64,000 bases of DNA from Leucaena leucocephala (GCA_037074615.1 CM073545.1:13968001-14032000), one strand, 5' to 3'. Counted from the stretch's first letter, positions 13,501 to 27,000 are shown. The notes: a model not told the origin generated them from the sequence alone. A program made the numbers and translations.

Positions 13501-14879
13501 ATATGATAGTTTAGGCGAATTGAGTCTCGGATATCTCCAAGCTCAGAGTAATTGTAGGAGTATTTATAGATTATCTACCAATAAGATTTTCACATTAACA
13601 ATAGATCAAACTTATGACTTTATGAGTTATGAGTTAGTTTCTTATTAACTTGATTAACCTTTATTAGTTCAAGAATTGATAAACTTATCTGAGAAATGTT
13701 CATACCATAGTTTCATAATCACTTTTAAGGGTTTTAGGATCACATTTTCACATAAGCCTCAACAATGGATTTTTTATAAGAGAAAAGTTTAACTGAATTG
13801 AGTATAAGATTTACTAAGGATAGGCCACAAATTGATTTTTTGCCCTCTTATAAGAGGAAAGTCTATATAAGTTGGAGCTCATTAGGGTTAGAGCACATAT
13901 CTAAGCTCAAATAGCGCTTATAGAGATACTTACATATCGTCTACCAATAATATTTTTATATTAGTAATAGGATTTAAATTCACGATTGACTTTGTGGATT
14001 ATAAATTAACTTAATTTTGACTAGAATAACTTTTGTTGGCTCAAGAATTGATATAATCCAACATATTCATATTAGAGGTGTCTAGATTAATCAATTAATC
14101 TATGCTTATGCTTGTTCATTTACGGCCCAAAATGATGGGAAATGCCTCATGAGTCTTATCAACTCATAATATAAGCATGCGGTAACTTACCATTAAACGA
14201 ATTCAAAGTTTTAATGATGGCATTCGACACCTTGATTAAGTACCACTCATGTCAGGTGAAAAACTTCCCCATAATTAAGTTTCTAGGTTTCTCCTAAAAT
14301 TCCTATTAAGCAGCAGTAATGGTCATTTAAATGATCTTAATATTACTGTAAAAAATGACCATAACAAGTTTTTTTTTTTTTTAAAAAAAAGTGAGTAAAG
14401 TCAAAGTCTTTCCCATAGAAACAGTTTCGTGTGGGTGTGGCAAACGAAAAGTTTTAAGACAATGATGGGAACTTATTAGGCACAAGCACAAGACAGAGAC
14501 CAAAAAAAAAAAAAAACTGAATTTTCCAGTTATTATAATGATTATTCCCAGAAATTATGCATTTTTTTTTATTTTTCTTGTCCACGTTGGAGGCAGACAA
14601 AGCGTGCTCTTGCTAGTAAATATTAAAGACACATATGTCGCTTTCCTATTCCTATTCCTTTTGTTGGAAATGTATGAATGAAGCATGCTAAACAAAATAT
14701 ATGACAAAAGATTATTTAAACAATTCCATTCCTTATAGGCTACCAAACATGTCCTTATCCTAATTATGTTTTTTCCCCTTCAATGTTTTTCTGCACGTTT
14801 CAGATAAATATAAATTAAAATTTTAATAATCCATCTCATGCATTGCATGGAAGCAAAATGACAAAAAAACTAGGATTGG
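13500..14879. repeat. Non-coding region with degenerate direct repeats
   Basis: Two diverged direct copies of about 180 bp lie near 13515-13690 and 13880-14060. They share blocks such as ATATCTCCAAGCTCA / ATATCTAAGCTCAAA, CTACCAATAA and TCAAGAATTGATA. The remainder to 14879 shows A-runs and no supported exon. Confidence 0.4.
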
Positions 14880-15035
14880 TAAAATACACTGATAAAGCTT
14901 GTGATGATTTTGATTTTCTTCAATCTTCATCTTCCATGTTCGACGTTCAACACTCTCCTCGTTAAAAATAAATAAATTCTGATTTATTATTTTCTTTTGG
15001 GAATTACAATTTAATCCTTTAGTTGTTTTTAGAAA
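14880..15035 (-). pseudogene. Decayed copy of the 5' part of the cysteine-rich gene at 1792-1940
   Basis: The stretch from AAAGCTTGTGATGATTTTGA through CATCTTCCATGTTCGACG to GGGAATTACAATTTAATCC matches, with substitutions and gaps, the start-codon region at about 1890-2010 (AAAGCTTATGCTGATTTTGC, CATCTTCCAGGTTCGACG, AAAATTACAATTTGACCC). The related reading MKIEENQNHHKLYQ parallels MEKEKSEETQNQHKLCKR, but the Cys residues beyond are gone. It looks like a truncated duplicate of the exon 1/5' UTR region, no longer coding. Confidence 0.6.
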
Positions 15036-15189
15036 AAAAAAAACCTCTTTGGTTAATATGCAAAAGTACCCATGAATTATACAGCGCATATGATACCATA
15101 AAGTTTACATGATTGTAAAAGTACACATAAGCCTTCCAAAGCATAGCAAAACTCCTATTTTCATAGGAATGAACATACTAGATTTTATC

Positions 15190-15815
15190 AGTAACAACGC
15201 AAATTTAAGATATTAAATATTACTAAAAAATATTAAATACACAAAAAATTATTAATAATATAAAGTACTATTGAATACTATTATATTTGGATGTAGATAT
15301 AATTTTTGTATACTATTATGTAATAGAATATTTATATTCGAGTTTTAGGAGAAAAAGTGACCGATAACGACAGTTATGCATTTCTCACTCTCTTTCCATA
15401 AAATTAAGTATTTCAAATTAATAGACCTTCCCCTTCTTATACTAGCAACAAGCACCTTAAATTTAAACTAGTAAGTGTTACTAAACAATACTCTAAAATG
15501 CTGAAGACCCCAAAAATTATTTTAAAATACTTAGTGATATTGAAAATATTACTTTAAAATATTAGATGTATAAAAAATTACTTTAAAATATTAAGTACTA
15601 CTAAAAAATATTTTAAAGTGTTAAATATAATTTAACTCTTTTTATATTTTATATAGATCGTTATAATTTTTGTATGTAAAAGAGTATTTATATATGTAAG
15701 TTTTGGGAGAAAATGTGACCTATAACAACAGCCTACTTCATGCATTTCTCATTATCCTTTCAATAGAAGAAGGTATTTCAAATTTATAGACCTTCCCCCT
15801 CATACACTATCTAGT
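15190..15815. repeat. Diverged tandem duplication, about 370-bp period
   Basis: Two copies each run from an ATTACTAAAAAATATT-like block, through TGTATACTATTATG / TGTATGTAAAAGAG and GTTTTGGGAGAAAATGTGACC-like text, to TCAAATTNATAGACCTTCCCC. The copies are near 15200-15440 and 15570-15810. No coding frame is seen. Confidence 0.55.
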
Positions 15816-15881
15816 ATCTACATATCATTGGGAAAAAGAACATGCACACAGTGGAGAAGTCCAAAGGGAAGGAATGAATCA

Positions 15882-18800
15882 TCATAAATCTTCCATATTC
15901 GTTATGCCTTCATCATATTCTTCTGGTGTGTCTTCCCTTCTAGAAATGATGTTCATGAAGGTCCTTGTGGCTTGGCCAACTGCTCTAGAAGTCTTTCTTG
16001 CAGCTCCAACAACAACCGGTTGCAAGGATATTTTAGGCAAGCTCGCTCTCTCCTGAATCATGGCTGATTCATGAAAAAAACTATCATCAGATCAACAACA
16101 GACATGAAATTCTAGAATATAAGTTACTTTTTATTTTCATATTCACTGGAATTTTTTCATGTGTATGCACTGCTAAATGCTGTAATTAAAATCAATCGCT
16201 AAACCAAGAATTAAATTAAATGGTGTAAAAGAGGGGGTGGGGGGTAGAACAAAAGGAACACCAATAAACACATCACACATACAAATGGTTTGCTTGTGTG
16301 CCACAGTACCCATCTGTCGAATTCCAGATTCAGCTGCTTTCAAAGCTTGACTTGACTTGTTAATCCCCTCAGCAATCTCCTGGCTGAACTCCAAATAAAT
16401 TATTTTAGATTTATGTAAACGTAGTTAGAGCATGACTTGGAAAATAATCTCAGATGAATAGAAATGAACATCAACGTTATTTCAACCTCAGTTCTCACAT
16501 TCAAAATTCATAATTTCATACTCAACCTTCTATGTTCTTATGTAAGTCTTCAAATTTCAATAGAGCCTTGTACCAATGAGGGAAGTGAGCAAGCAGCTAG
16601 CACAAGCATAATACACTTAGCTTTTAGCTTTTCCTGATTTATCTTCTCCATGGTTTGTCAATATCTTTCTATTGTTGTTAGATATTATTCGGCTTAATTT
16701 TTGAATGTGCTGATTTAGTGGGATTGATTCGGAGATTAGTGACCTTCTCCAATCTTATATGTATGCCTTCTCCCTTATGATGAAATCAAGAAATAAGAAT
16801 TCTCATCAATCGGCATTTATTCCAGGTCAATTCTAATGTATCTATCATTCACAGGGTGTCCTCTTTCCTTTTTGGGTTCAGACCACTGTGCATCCTTTGC
16901 ACGTTTAAATGTAGCAGCATCCACTCTACAGATTTAACACACTTTATATGTAACACCAAAAAAAAAAAAGAATCTATGTGCAATAAAGGTACGGAAGTTT
17001 CAAGCTAACAGACCAACCAACCAAATACAAGGTTGTCAGGATCTTCATTTAAATATTAAGATCTTACATCCATCCCGCATATATCCAACAATCCTGATGC
17101 CGTGTAAGATCAACATCTTATAGGATCTATTCACATCTTAAGATCTCAGGTTATATAACCCCTAAAAGTATCAAAAGCTATAAGCCAGTAGAACATGAGA
17201 TTGTCTCATTTCTTACTGCTACCACTTTACTACATAATTCCAAAACTTTTAGTTAACTGTCGCACTATTAATATTGGTAATGGAGAAAATTGCCAAGGGA
17301 AAATTTTCAATTTTCAAGTATCAGCACCATAATAATTGAAGGCGCCAAAGGATTTTGCCCCTGCAACTTTGTTAAAACAGTTCACTTCTGCATATCAATT
17401 ATGCCTCCATTCACAGTGATTTGGACTGACAATTAGACAATATTCATGACTGTGAATTCCTCATAGGCATATTAGAAGCCAAATTTTGAAAAGAATTAAT
17501 AAAAGGAATGGAAAAAAGGGAATAATTCAGAGAAATTTATTTTCACCTTAGATCACTTATTTCTAGCGTAAGATCACTGATTTCCATGCCTGAAAGCCTT
17601 ACAGCAGCCATTGTACTAGGGAGTTCTTCACGAGCTGTATCTGCTAGCTTTGAAAGAGATATTGCAGCATTTCTCATTGCCTAATAAAGATTTAGAAATG
17701 TAAATATGAAGTAATCAGAATCTCATTATAAATAACAATTGTAATATTATGATCAGTATAAGGATCGCATGTCGTATGTGCAGACTCAGAACATATAATG
17801 AATCAAAACATCATATGCAACACACAAACAATAAATTAAAGAATGACTTAAAGTTGTGTGGTTATAGAAAAAGAGTGATAGAATGAGGGTTGTAAGAAAC
17901 AGAAGAGCAAGACCACAAAGAAGAGTAGCAACAATCTTAAGACAGTAAATGGAAATACTAGAAAGTCCCGTGAAACCAGAGCCCTCGTATGACCAAAATT
18001 GAAAGGGATGAGATTATATTATACAGGAACATTATTAAGAAAGCCATGGAGCTCTTGACTACAGGAAAGGCAATATCAAGAACATCAAATAAGGAACTGA
18101 AGAATATACTGCTAAGAGCAGGGATTTTAAGTATTTTATTATGACATATGTCCTTCTCAATATACAGATGCAAAATTATTGTTTCAAAATTATGAAGACT
18201 AAGACTTGATCAGAGATAATGAGTATAATTTGAATTTAGGGATCACAGCCCAATCATTCTTCTCTGGTCTTCTTGGCTAGAGAGAAGCGTGAGTTTTCAA
18301 CACAGTTCCTCTCTGCTTAGTTGACACTGAATAGAGGTAGTCCGATGGCTTCAATTTGTTCAGCTCATGATCCCCACTGTTGGCATTTGGACATGTTTCT
18401 GGGCTTAGTTAGTATGAGCAGGCCTAATTAATTGGTTGAATTTGGAAAAAAATTTCAAATTTGATCCTATTGATTAAAGAACATGTTTCTCCCTTACAAA
18501 ACCTCAGATCTGATGCAACGATCAAATCCATCAAGCTGGCATTATTTTCTTTTATTTTGTATCTTTTAAGACATAAAGGGTGCCTCACTGACTCTATTGG
18601 TTTATAATCACTACATATTTTATGCATTATTAAAGTAAGGGCGGAAAATAGGATAGAAATAAGCAAGAACTGAATTTAAACCATGCAACGTCATACAATC
18701 ATAAAGGTTTAAAGCATCTGCAGCTATAAGTATAATAAATAAATGTAAGCACAAAAAATCAACAGGAAATAAATCCGACATACAGATGTTAGATGAGATC

Positions 18801-19605
18801 ATCAAATATGAGTATTGCGATTGTCAACTTACAAATAGTGTGGGAACAGCAGCCAAAACTAGGCTGGTGAATGCCACTGAAGTCTGCATATGGAAAGCTC
18901 AAGATACCCAGAATGAGAGACAGATAAAATATAATTCAAATGCAAAGAATGGAGGGACTCTAAACACGCAATTTAATTAAAAAAAAAATAAACTGCTCTA
19001 TCTGTTTAGTTTCTTGCTAGCCTACCATGTTTATTCCAAATCTTGATTTATTAAAACATTACCATGGCCCTTTTATGAACATTAGCATATGATATTCCAA
19101 CATCATACAGTAATGATTTAAAATTTAAATTCTAAACAAAGGGAAAAGAAGCCTTTAGAAAACCCATGAACTCTGATTTACAGTCACTACCATTACTGAA
19201 AAAAATAATTGGGGGGGGGGGGGATGTTGGTCTTACCGTGCAAGCAATGAATGCCAGGAGAAAGAAAGCTTGGTCACTCAAACTTAAATTGGCCCTGGGA
19301 GTAACAAAAGAAGGGATTCTGGGGCTCCCAACTACACTATGAAAATTTTCACTCGCAACGACCGCTTCAGGCGAATCCCTCTCAACCGCTTCAGCCCGAG
19401 AATCTGACGATTGCCCAGAAGGCGAGGAGCAATACATAACAAAACGGGATGAATTAGGCTTTGAATTCAAGAAAATTGAGCGGCGGACGTTGGGTTTTCG
19501 CAGCAAGAGATTCAAAGTTCTGTTGGTAGAGTGTGGGAAGCCGTGAATTAAAGATGCAGCAACACAGAGATCGGTAGGATGCGAAGTTATGATTAAAGAT
19601 CTCAT
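15882..19605 (-). CDS. Probable plastid-targeted membrane protein, DUF948-like, complete
   Basis: Five exons join in phase: 19237-19605, 18833-18883, 17547-17680, 16283-16383 and 15882-16063, giving about 278 aa. Residues 1 to about 60 look like a plastid transit peptide (Ser/Arg-rich, few acidic residues, beginning MRSLIITSHPTD). A hydrophobic segment spans about 108-143 across three exons (SLSDQAFFLLAFIACT, TSVAFTSLVLAAVPTLF, AM). Then comes an amphipathic helical part (RNAAISLSKLADTAREELPS, EIAEGINKSSQALKAAES) and a C-terminal block ISMIQERASLPKISLQPVVV with an acidic tail. This single-membrane-helix plus coiled-coil layout resembles the DUF948 class; that naming is from general recollection. 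The biochemical role is not known to me. A 5' fragment of this gene is duplicated at 44430-44797. Confidence 0.8.
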
Positions 19606-20329
19606 AGCGGATCAAGAAATGAGACGCTAACAACAAGAATCAGAGACGATGCATTAGAAACATGGAATACCGTAGAGGAAGGCACAAAGCGGGAGTGTAA
19701 AATTGCCCGGCGGGGGCTATGGTGTGTTGCAGGCGGTAACGGAGAAATCGGAGCGTTCACTTCGAAGTATTCTTTGTGGGCTTGTTGCCCCACGAGCAAT
19801 AATAATCCATCCGTACCGTATTAAGAAAATTTCCTGTTTTATTTTTTTTTTATTATTTTAGGACACATTCAAAGTTTTAAGAGGGCTGTAGCTAAACCCT
19901 ATCCGATTCACGGATGAATAACTAAATATTCTATAAGTTATATTTATAAGTATATATATATTTATAATATTAATTATATCTTATTATTAAATATTTTAAT
20001 TTTAGGATTCATAATTATCACTCTAACATAAGTATCTTCTCTAAAAATTAAATTTAATATTAAAAAGATTTAATAAAATTTTATACTTTTAAACTAATTT
20101 TTTATACTAGTAAAGATTTTTTCATTTGATACAGTTTAATTCGGCTCGTTTTCAAACAAACCTCCTATTTGCCAATTAAAATTGTCACTTTTTGACAAGT
20201 CAGTGAGTTGGACCTATAAACCGAACTCATATTATCAGTTCTAAATACGAGGTTTTAATAAATAACCCCTTTACGCGGGAAGCATCTCGCCGGCCAACCT
20301 TTGCCTTTAAATGGATGCCTAGTAGATGC

Positions 20330-20331
<2 letters not shown>

Positions 20332-20372
<41 letters not shown>
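20332..20372. repeat. (TA)n microsatellite
   Basis: An essentially perfect TA run downstream of the small membrane-protein gene. The duplicated copy has a matching interrupted TA run at about 45644-45675. Confidence 0.9.
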
Positions 20373-20376
<4 letters not shown>

Positions 20377-20524
20377 CTAAACGATTTAGGAGCTTTTAGA
20401 TCCCATAACGACTATTGTTGCTGGGCTTGGTGTAAGATCCCCAACACATGGATAGAGGAAGGGATCTTCATCTAAATCAGCATTCCTTCAAGTTTCTTCT
20501 CTCTGGTTTTGGCATCACTCAATG

Positions 20525-21142
20525 TCAAAGCAAGTTCTCTCCTCTCTCCCAAGGCCTACACCTGCGCAGATTTCTACAATATCTAAATCTATATTCAAAC
20601 TTTGCATGAACATGTGAAGAAGAAGAAGAAAATTCTTACCCCAAATTATCCTATTATACTCCCTTAATAATAATTAAGGGAGGAAGGGATTGAATTAAGA
20701 AATATAACAAAAGATATTTTAAAAAATATCTCATATTAACTGCGCAGCATATATAACCTGGAAACCGGCCTGGCAACATTCTGAAACATTTTTTCCGCCG
20801 CAGCTTTTGCCTCATCTTCACTTGTAATCTTAAGCATGGGCTCATTTTTCCGATTCATATTCTTCAGGTGATCAATAGAAATCCCATCATCTGAGTTCCC
20901 ACTTATAAGACGGTGGCTTTTCTGCAGTTTCTGAAGTTCCTCTTCGTCTGACTCCTGAGGTACAGGGTTTGAATCAGAAATTGATTAAACAGTGACTTCT
21001 GAATCCTATAAAAGTATTTGCTTTTATAGAAGCAAGAAGCCATAGCATTAACAGCAAGAGCTTTTGCCAACCATACAAAAATACCCACCCAGAAACAGAG
21101 CAAGACGTCGATGACATAGTCAAAAGCAATGGCGATCGTCAT
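20525..21142 (-). CDS. Small candidate membrane protein gene, unidentified
   Basis: Tentative three-exon model. Exon 1 starts at the ATG at 21142 and reads MTIAIAFDYVIDVLLCFWVG then IFVWLAKALA, a single hydrophobic segment. Exon 2 (20758-20954, after a CCTCAG acceptor) reads ESDEEELQKLQKSHRLISGN, continues to KITSEDEAKAAAEKMFQNVA, and ends at CCAG|GTTATA. Exon 3 (20525-20573) is short and basic (RNLRRCRPWERGENLL). Phases 0 and 2 agree with a donor after ALA (GCT|GTTAAT), which is weak, so the exon 1 end is uncertain. The product would be about 110 aa. No family recognised. The duplicated copies are truncated (31395-31710) and broken by two retroelements (45849-54975), so this is the only copy that could work. 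Confidence 0.45.
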
Positions 21143-21868
21143 TGTTGATGATGGAGCAGTGTTGTTACTGAGTAAACCAATTGTGAATGTATTTATAATA
21201 ATAACACATCATTTGCCGCTTGATTTCTGAATAGAAGTGGTTTTGATTTCAGCAAGGTGAGTGAAAAATGTGAACAATAATAGCAGAGACCGGGAATTGC
21301 TCTGTTTGGCAAAATAATTCTGATTTAGGACACCCGATTGCTATACAAAACGGATCCATTCGTTGGATCATCCAGAAGAAAATAATGCAAGAATTTGAGA
21401 ATTAAAGCTGATTTCATTTTTAATTTGGGAAGGGTGGAATAGAATTATGGGAAAATCATTATCTAATAGTTAATCGATAATGGAGGGTGTTGCAGAGCAT
21501 GAGCATGGAGGGAAATTTTCTAGTATTAACCTTCTTAAATTAGCTCACACCTAGAATAGAATATCCCAATAATTTAATTAATCGATCCAATTAATTAAAC
21601 TACTCAATAGTGCTAAGTCATATATTTGAATAAGATAAGTTGATCATTATGAGAACCCAAAATCCATTAATGATGAAGTTATATAAGTGCAGTTGAAAAA
21701 AAAATATATAGTAATTATAAAACTCAAACTACAGTATGGACGGAGATAGAGTATGCTTACACATGTTATTGCAAACAGAAAAGAAATTAAAACATGAAAT
21801 CACAAACGAAAGCTTTTAAAATCAAAGTGCTGGAGTTTGGTGTTGTTTCAGAAACAAATGGCATGCCC

Positions 21869-23961
21869 TTAATTTTGGTGGTTCAAATCTGTACCGTTTT
21901 CGTTGTTCTTGGTCCTTTGGTACTCAATGGGACGAGTGGCCTTTCGTTTAGCGACAGGAATCGGCCAAATGCTAGACAATGTGGGGAGATGATCGACAAC
22001 AATATAGATTATAATCCATGACGACAAAATATAAGATGGAAGAGTATAGTTCAATTTTTGACTGTCATCATCGAGTGTGAAGAAATCAGCAGCACTGAAA
22101 GAGATCCACAAACAAACAATGGAGATGAACATGAAGATCATACCACCGTGAAGTCTGCAAGGAACGTATCTCCAAGAGTGAACAGATTGGGAAGGAGAAG
22201 CAGCTATGGACAGAAATTTGATGGTGGAAATGAGGGAGAAGAAGATGGCCATAAATGAAGAGACTTCAAAAATTTTGAAAACAGGTTGCTTGTTTCTAAG
22301 AATTGCATAGCCATTATTGGCATCATAACCGCCGGGCACACTGGTGCGCGTGGCGTAGGCCACCGACAGAACAAGGGTCGACACCACAGAACATGCTTGT
22401 GAGGCTTTAGCCACCCACTCTCCCTCGCTTTTCATAAGTTGCTTGTGGCTCTCTCTGAAGATGTCGTCCGGGGTCTCCATTTTCTTATTGTATCTCTCCA
22501 ACAACCCATAAGGCATATAATACTTCACAAACTGCATCACCAAATATTCATACATATACTTACTATGTTTATATATATTTTAATATCAAACAAATCTTCG
22601 ACGGCAAGTGAATTTTGGATTAACTTTTAAAAAATAGATTCTAAAAAAATAATTTTAGATAATATATTTTATGAACAAAATGATATTAATGATTGAAACT
22701 ATTTAGATAGTTATTATCAATTGCAAATAGATAGACACGCACCTCAAACCAGTGGATTTCCCTTGGCATGGAGAGTGATTCCCCTGGATTGAGCCAATCA
22801 GGATCCACTCCAAGCCTTGCCGCCAAGTGCAATGCATTGTTTCCCTCTTTATCTACTTGTCTAAACAAACTTTCCCTTGGCCATTTCTGATCGCGCAAAA
22901 ACCTAAATACATCCGTTTGCCTATATTCAACTGCTAGAAGAACTATATTCCTGCCCTCAGCATTCACATCTTTAACCGTCGATGGAAATAATTCAAGAAT
23001 CTTCTCCACCATTTCTGTCACACCGTTCTTCGTAGCAATCATTAAGGGTGTCTCTATTGTTACTGTACCAGAATGGGAGTCTATCCACCGACGTCCTTCA
23101 CAGTCCAAATCACAAAATTAATTAAACAAGAATTTTTTTTTTTTTTGCAGAAAGAATATACTCATAGTATTTACCATAATATAAATATACGACTATCGTT
23201 GCCAGAGCGTGTGTGTGTGTGTTGTGTGTGTGTATATATATATATATTAGGCACGTCCATGATTATAAAAGATTTACAATGTTTTATAAACAATATTTTG
23301 GAAACTTTTTTCATGAATCTTTTTACCGTTATCCTCTTCTGTTTGCAGGGAAACTGAAAAATGCTCAGGAACGGTTCTTGATATTACTTCTGACATAACC
23401 TCATTGGAAGCTTGCTGAAGAAGTTCTTTCATTATTTGAAGTGTCCATGTGTGCTCCTCCTCCTTTTTTCGTAACCATGTCCCTACTCTTAGTAAAGATC
23501 CCCCTAGAAATAGGGACAAAATGTTTTCAAAAATTGTAATTTAAAAGAAATTTATAATTAATTATATACTCTTTTAATCCTATTTATAAGTCACTTTTAA
23601 CATATTTCATACAGATAAAAAAAAATCTTAAAATTAATAAATTTTACTTTATAATTCAATAACGTTCTAATTGTATTTCTATTTGATATACATTTATAGC
23701 CTATGAGAATAGATTCAACACAATAATAAATGAAGTTAAAAAGTGTACATTCATATGAAAAAATAAGACTAAAAATTTTATTCTCTCTTAACCTTATAGA
23801 TAGAACCAGATGAGTATATAATTAAAATTAAATATGTACATTATTTAGACTTTTTCCCCCCAAAATCGTTTCTTTCCAGATCTAAATGTAACTTGTTGTC
23901 TTAAACCTAACATGTTAAGGGAAAAAGAAAAATATCCCAGTACTTTGGTGGCCTCCCTCCC

Positions 23962-24009
<48 letters not shown>

Positions 24010-27000
24010 GCACACAGAGGTCCGCCAATGCTGGCAATGTGCAGTAAATATAGAGATAGATATATAGCATGCACGTTATTCCAAACTAATCGTTAATCAA
24101 TACAAATTATGAATATTAGTGTGTTGTGTGTGTGTGTGTGTGCGCGCACAATTTTCATGAGATAAACTGTACATGAACGCTCTTGCATGGAATGGCCTAC
24201 CTGGTACGAAAAATAATAGTGACAACAGGATTACCAAGGGGAATCGCAGCAATGACGAATATATAAACTTGGTAAACTTGACTTGATTTGCTGCAAATAT
24301 GTAAGTCACAGAATTTGTTAGCATCTTAACATATTGTATAAGAATAAATCATATGCCACTCGATTCCCAAACACTATTTGTTAACATTAATTCTCCCCCT
24401 AAATTTTTTGTTGAATTAAAAGTTAGTCCTTATCATTTTTTATGTTTAGTCAAATAATCATTAGTAAAAAAGAAAAATGTAAATTACACAAACAAACATG
24501 TGCGCATGCGTGCAAAACTTTAAAAAGTTCAGATTAAAACTATTAAATAAAAAATTATTTATGTGCCCATTCAACCAATTTGTTTTTACCACTCATACGC
24601 AGCTACCTTTTCCCATAAAGAAGACAACCCAAATCTCCACCATTTACTTTATGCCTAAAGATCAAATTCACAAATCTTTTATTTCTAAGGATCACTAATA
24701 ATAAATTCTCATTCTTCCATTTCTAAATTTGCGTTGTTTAAGTGGTAAATATTGTTAAATATTTATTTAGTTGTAAATTTGCATTATGTGAAAGGTAAAT
24801 ACTCATAGTTCAACTGAAAATTTTGTGTTAATTGTGTAAGTAGTAAATTTGAGTGCCTTCTTAATCCTTAATTTATGAATTTGCTGCTTCAGTATAATTC
24901 TTCCAAAATAAACAGTTAATTATGAGAAAGATGACTGCTTGCTACAGTGTGTGTTTGTATTCTTTGATCCATCGTTTCTAGGGGAAAACCTCACTTGATG
25001 GAAGAATAAGTCAAGTATGGAATAGGGCAGGAAAAAAGCACAAGGAGAGTGATGGACCAGTCAGTAGAGGGACAAATGTAGTAATAAACCCCACAAATTT
25101 GATGCACTAAGATGCATGAAATTAAAATTTGAGGGTCCAATGATTAATTTTCCCTATATGCTATCCATCTCTTACTAATTAATATCATAATTTCATATTG
25201 TTAAAGGTCAGGTCTTTAAGCTAATGCTGATTAAAATAAATGCATGTTCGTTATGGACAAAAGAAAAATAGCTAGGGACTAACATGTAAAGTATACTTAC
25301 TTTTTTGCAATTCTTCAAGCTTCGTGGCCTGATTCTTCTTCTCAACTTTCAAAAGCTCTTCAAAGTTTCAAACAAACAAGCCACACGCATATTATGGGCC
25401 TGTTTGGATAGGATTTTAAAAAAAGACTTATAAAAAAAAGGGCTTATGGACAGCTTATGAAAAAGGGCTTTTAGAGAAGAGTTTGTGGAAAAAAAGTGGT
25501 TTTGAATAAATAAGTGTTTGGATAGTTATTTTTAGAATGACTTTTTATATTGGTAAATTACAAAAAAGGATATGATTTGATTTAAAATAAGAGAGATGAG
25601 AGAGGTAAAAAAAGAGAGGAGAGAGGAGAGAGGGTAGAGAGGATAAAGGAGAGAAGGTGTAAGAAAAAGTAGGAGAGAGGAGAGAGGGTGTAAGAAAAAG
25701 TAGGGGTAAGATAGTAATTGGATAGTCCATAAGCTCTTTTACTGTTGAAAAAGTTAGTTTTAGGGCCTGTTTGGATAGGATTTTGAAAAAGGGTTTATGA
25801 AAAAAAAGGGCTTATGGATAACTTATGGAAAAGGACTTTTGGAGAAGAGTTTATGGAAAAAAAGTGGTTTTGAATAAATAGGTGTTTGAATAGTTATTTT
25901 TAGAATGACTTTTATGGTAGTAAATTACCAAAAAGGGTATGATTTGATTTAAAGTAAGAGAGAGGAGAGAATGAAGAGAGGAGAAATGAGAGAGGGTGTA
26001 AGAAAAAGTAGGAGAAAGGAGAGAGGGTGTAAGAAAAAGTAGGGGTAAGATAGTAATTGGTTGTCCATAAGTGCTTTTACTGTTGAAAAAGCTATTTTAA
26101 ATAGCTTATTCAAAACCATGGTTTTGTCCAAAAATACTTATGGACAAATAAGCCTGTTTGTTTTAAAATTTTCCCAAACCGAGGTTTGGGCCAAAAGCCC
26201 TTTTAAAACCGCGGTTTGGGTGTTTTCCAAACACACCCTTAATAGCTTATTCAAGACCATGGTTTTGTCCAAAAGCACTTATAGACAAATATGGCTATTT
26301 GTTTTAAAATTTCTCCAAACCAAGGTTTTGCCCAAAAGGGCTTCTAAAACCATGGTTTGCAATGTTTCCAAACACACCCTATATATATATATATATATAT
26401 ATATAAAGTACAATATATTCTTCTTGACTTTAATCTAAGAATCATTCTAGAAATTTTGCTTGGTCCTTATATATGGAACTTTATAAAATTTAGTTAAGTA
26501 TGTACGCGTGTTGTTTTTAGTTTTGAAATGAGGCCATATGAAGGTGAAATGTCAACCATATTCAATATTATAATAAAACGGTACTTGGAAACGTGGTTAT
26601 AGGAAGCTCGAAGCCTCCAAGTGCATCAGAAGAAAGGTAAGCATGAAATCATGGATATTTTGCATTCCCTTCATACATAACAGAACTTACCATAAATTAG
26701 ACAATAAAGGATTGATAGTTCAAGAAGCCAAGTACTTTTGAAAGCTGAACGCATTGATGCTAGTAGATGAAGTGGAGTCAAGCCTTCCTTGTTGCGCTCC
26801 ATCATCGTTTTCATATGATCTTTATAAAGATGAACTATTTCGATCGCCACATCTGCACTTAGTGTTAATCATAATAAGTACATTAACAATACATGAAAGC
26901 ATGAATGTTAGTTTGGATTTACCAATATGGCCTTCTGCAATTGCACAATGGAGAATGGTATCGCCGGTGTCCCTTATACAGTGAGCAAAGTCGGTTGAAG

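Noticed and set aside
21794..22258. Plus-strand frames opposite the PGG exon (also at 32726-32968 and 55648-56127)
   Set aside because: They recur in each copy only because they are antisense to the same conserved exon; no independent coding signs.
23205..24145. CRISPR-like or regulatory array in the dinucleotide repeats
   Set aside because: These are simple microsatellites with no spacers; the genome is eukaryotic.
25301..25380. Apparent frameshift in exon 3 of ankyrin copy A
   Set aside because: The shifted base lies before the acceptor (TTTGAAG|), inside the intron; with the splice phases applied the frame is open.
25545..25730. Pro/Leu/Ser-rich frame in the MITE (also 25949-26131)
   Set aside because: It is a translation of the GAGAGGAGAGA tract inside the MITE.
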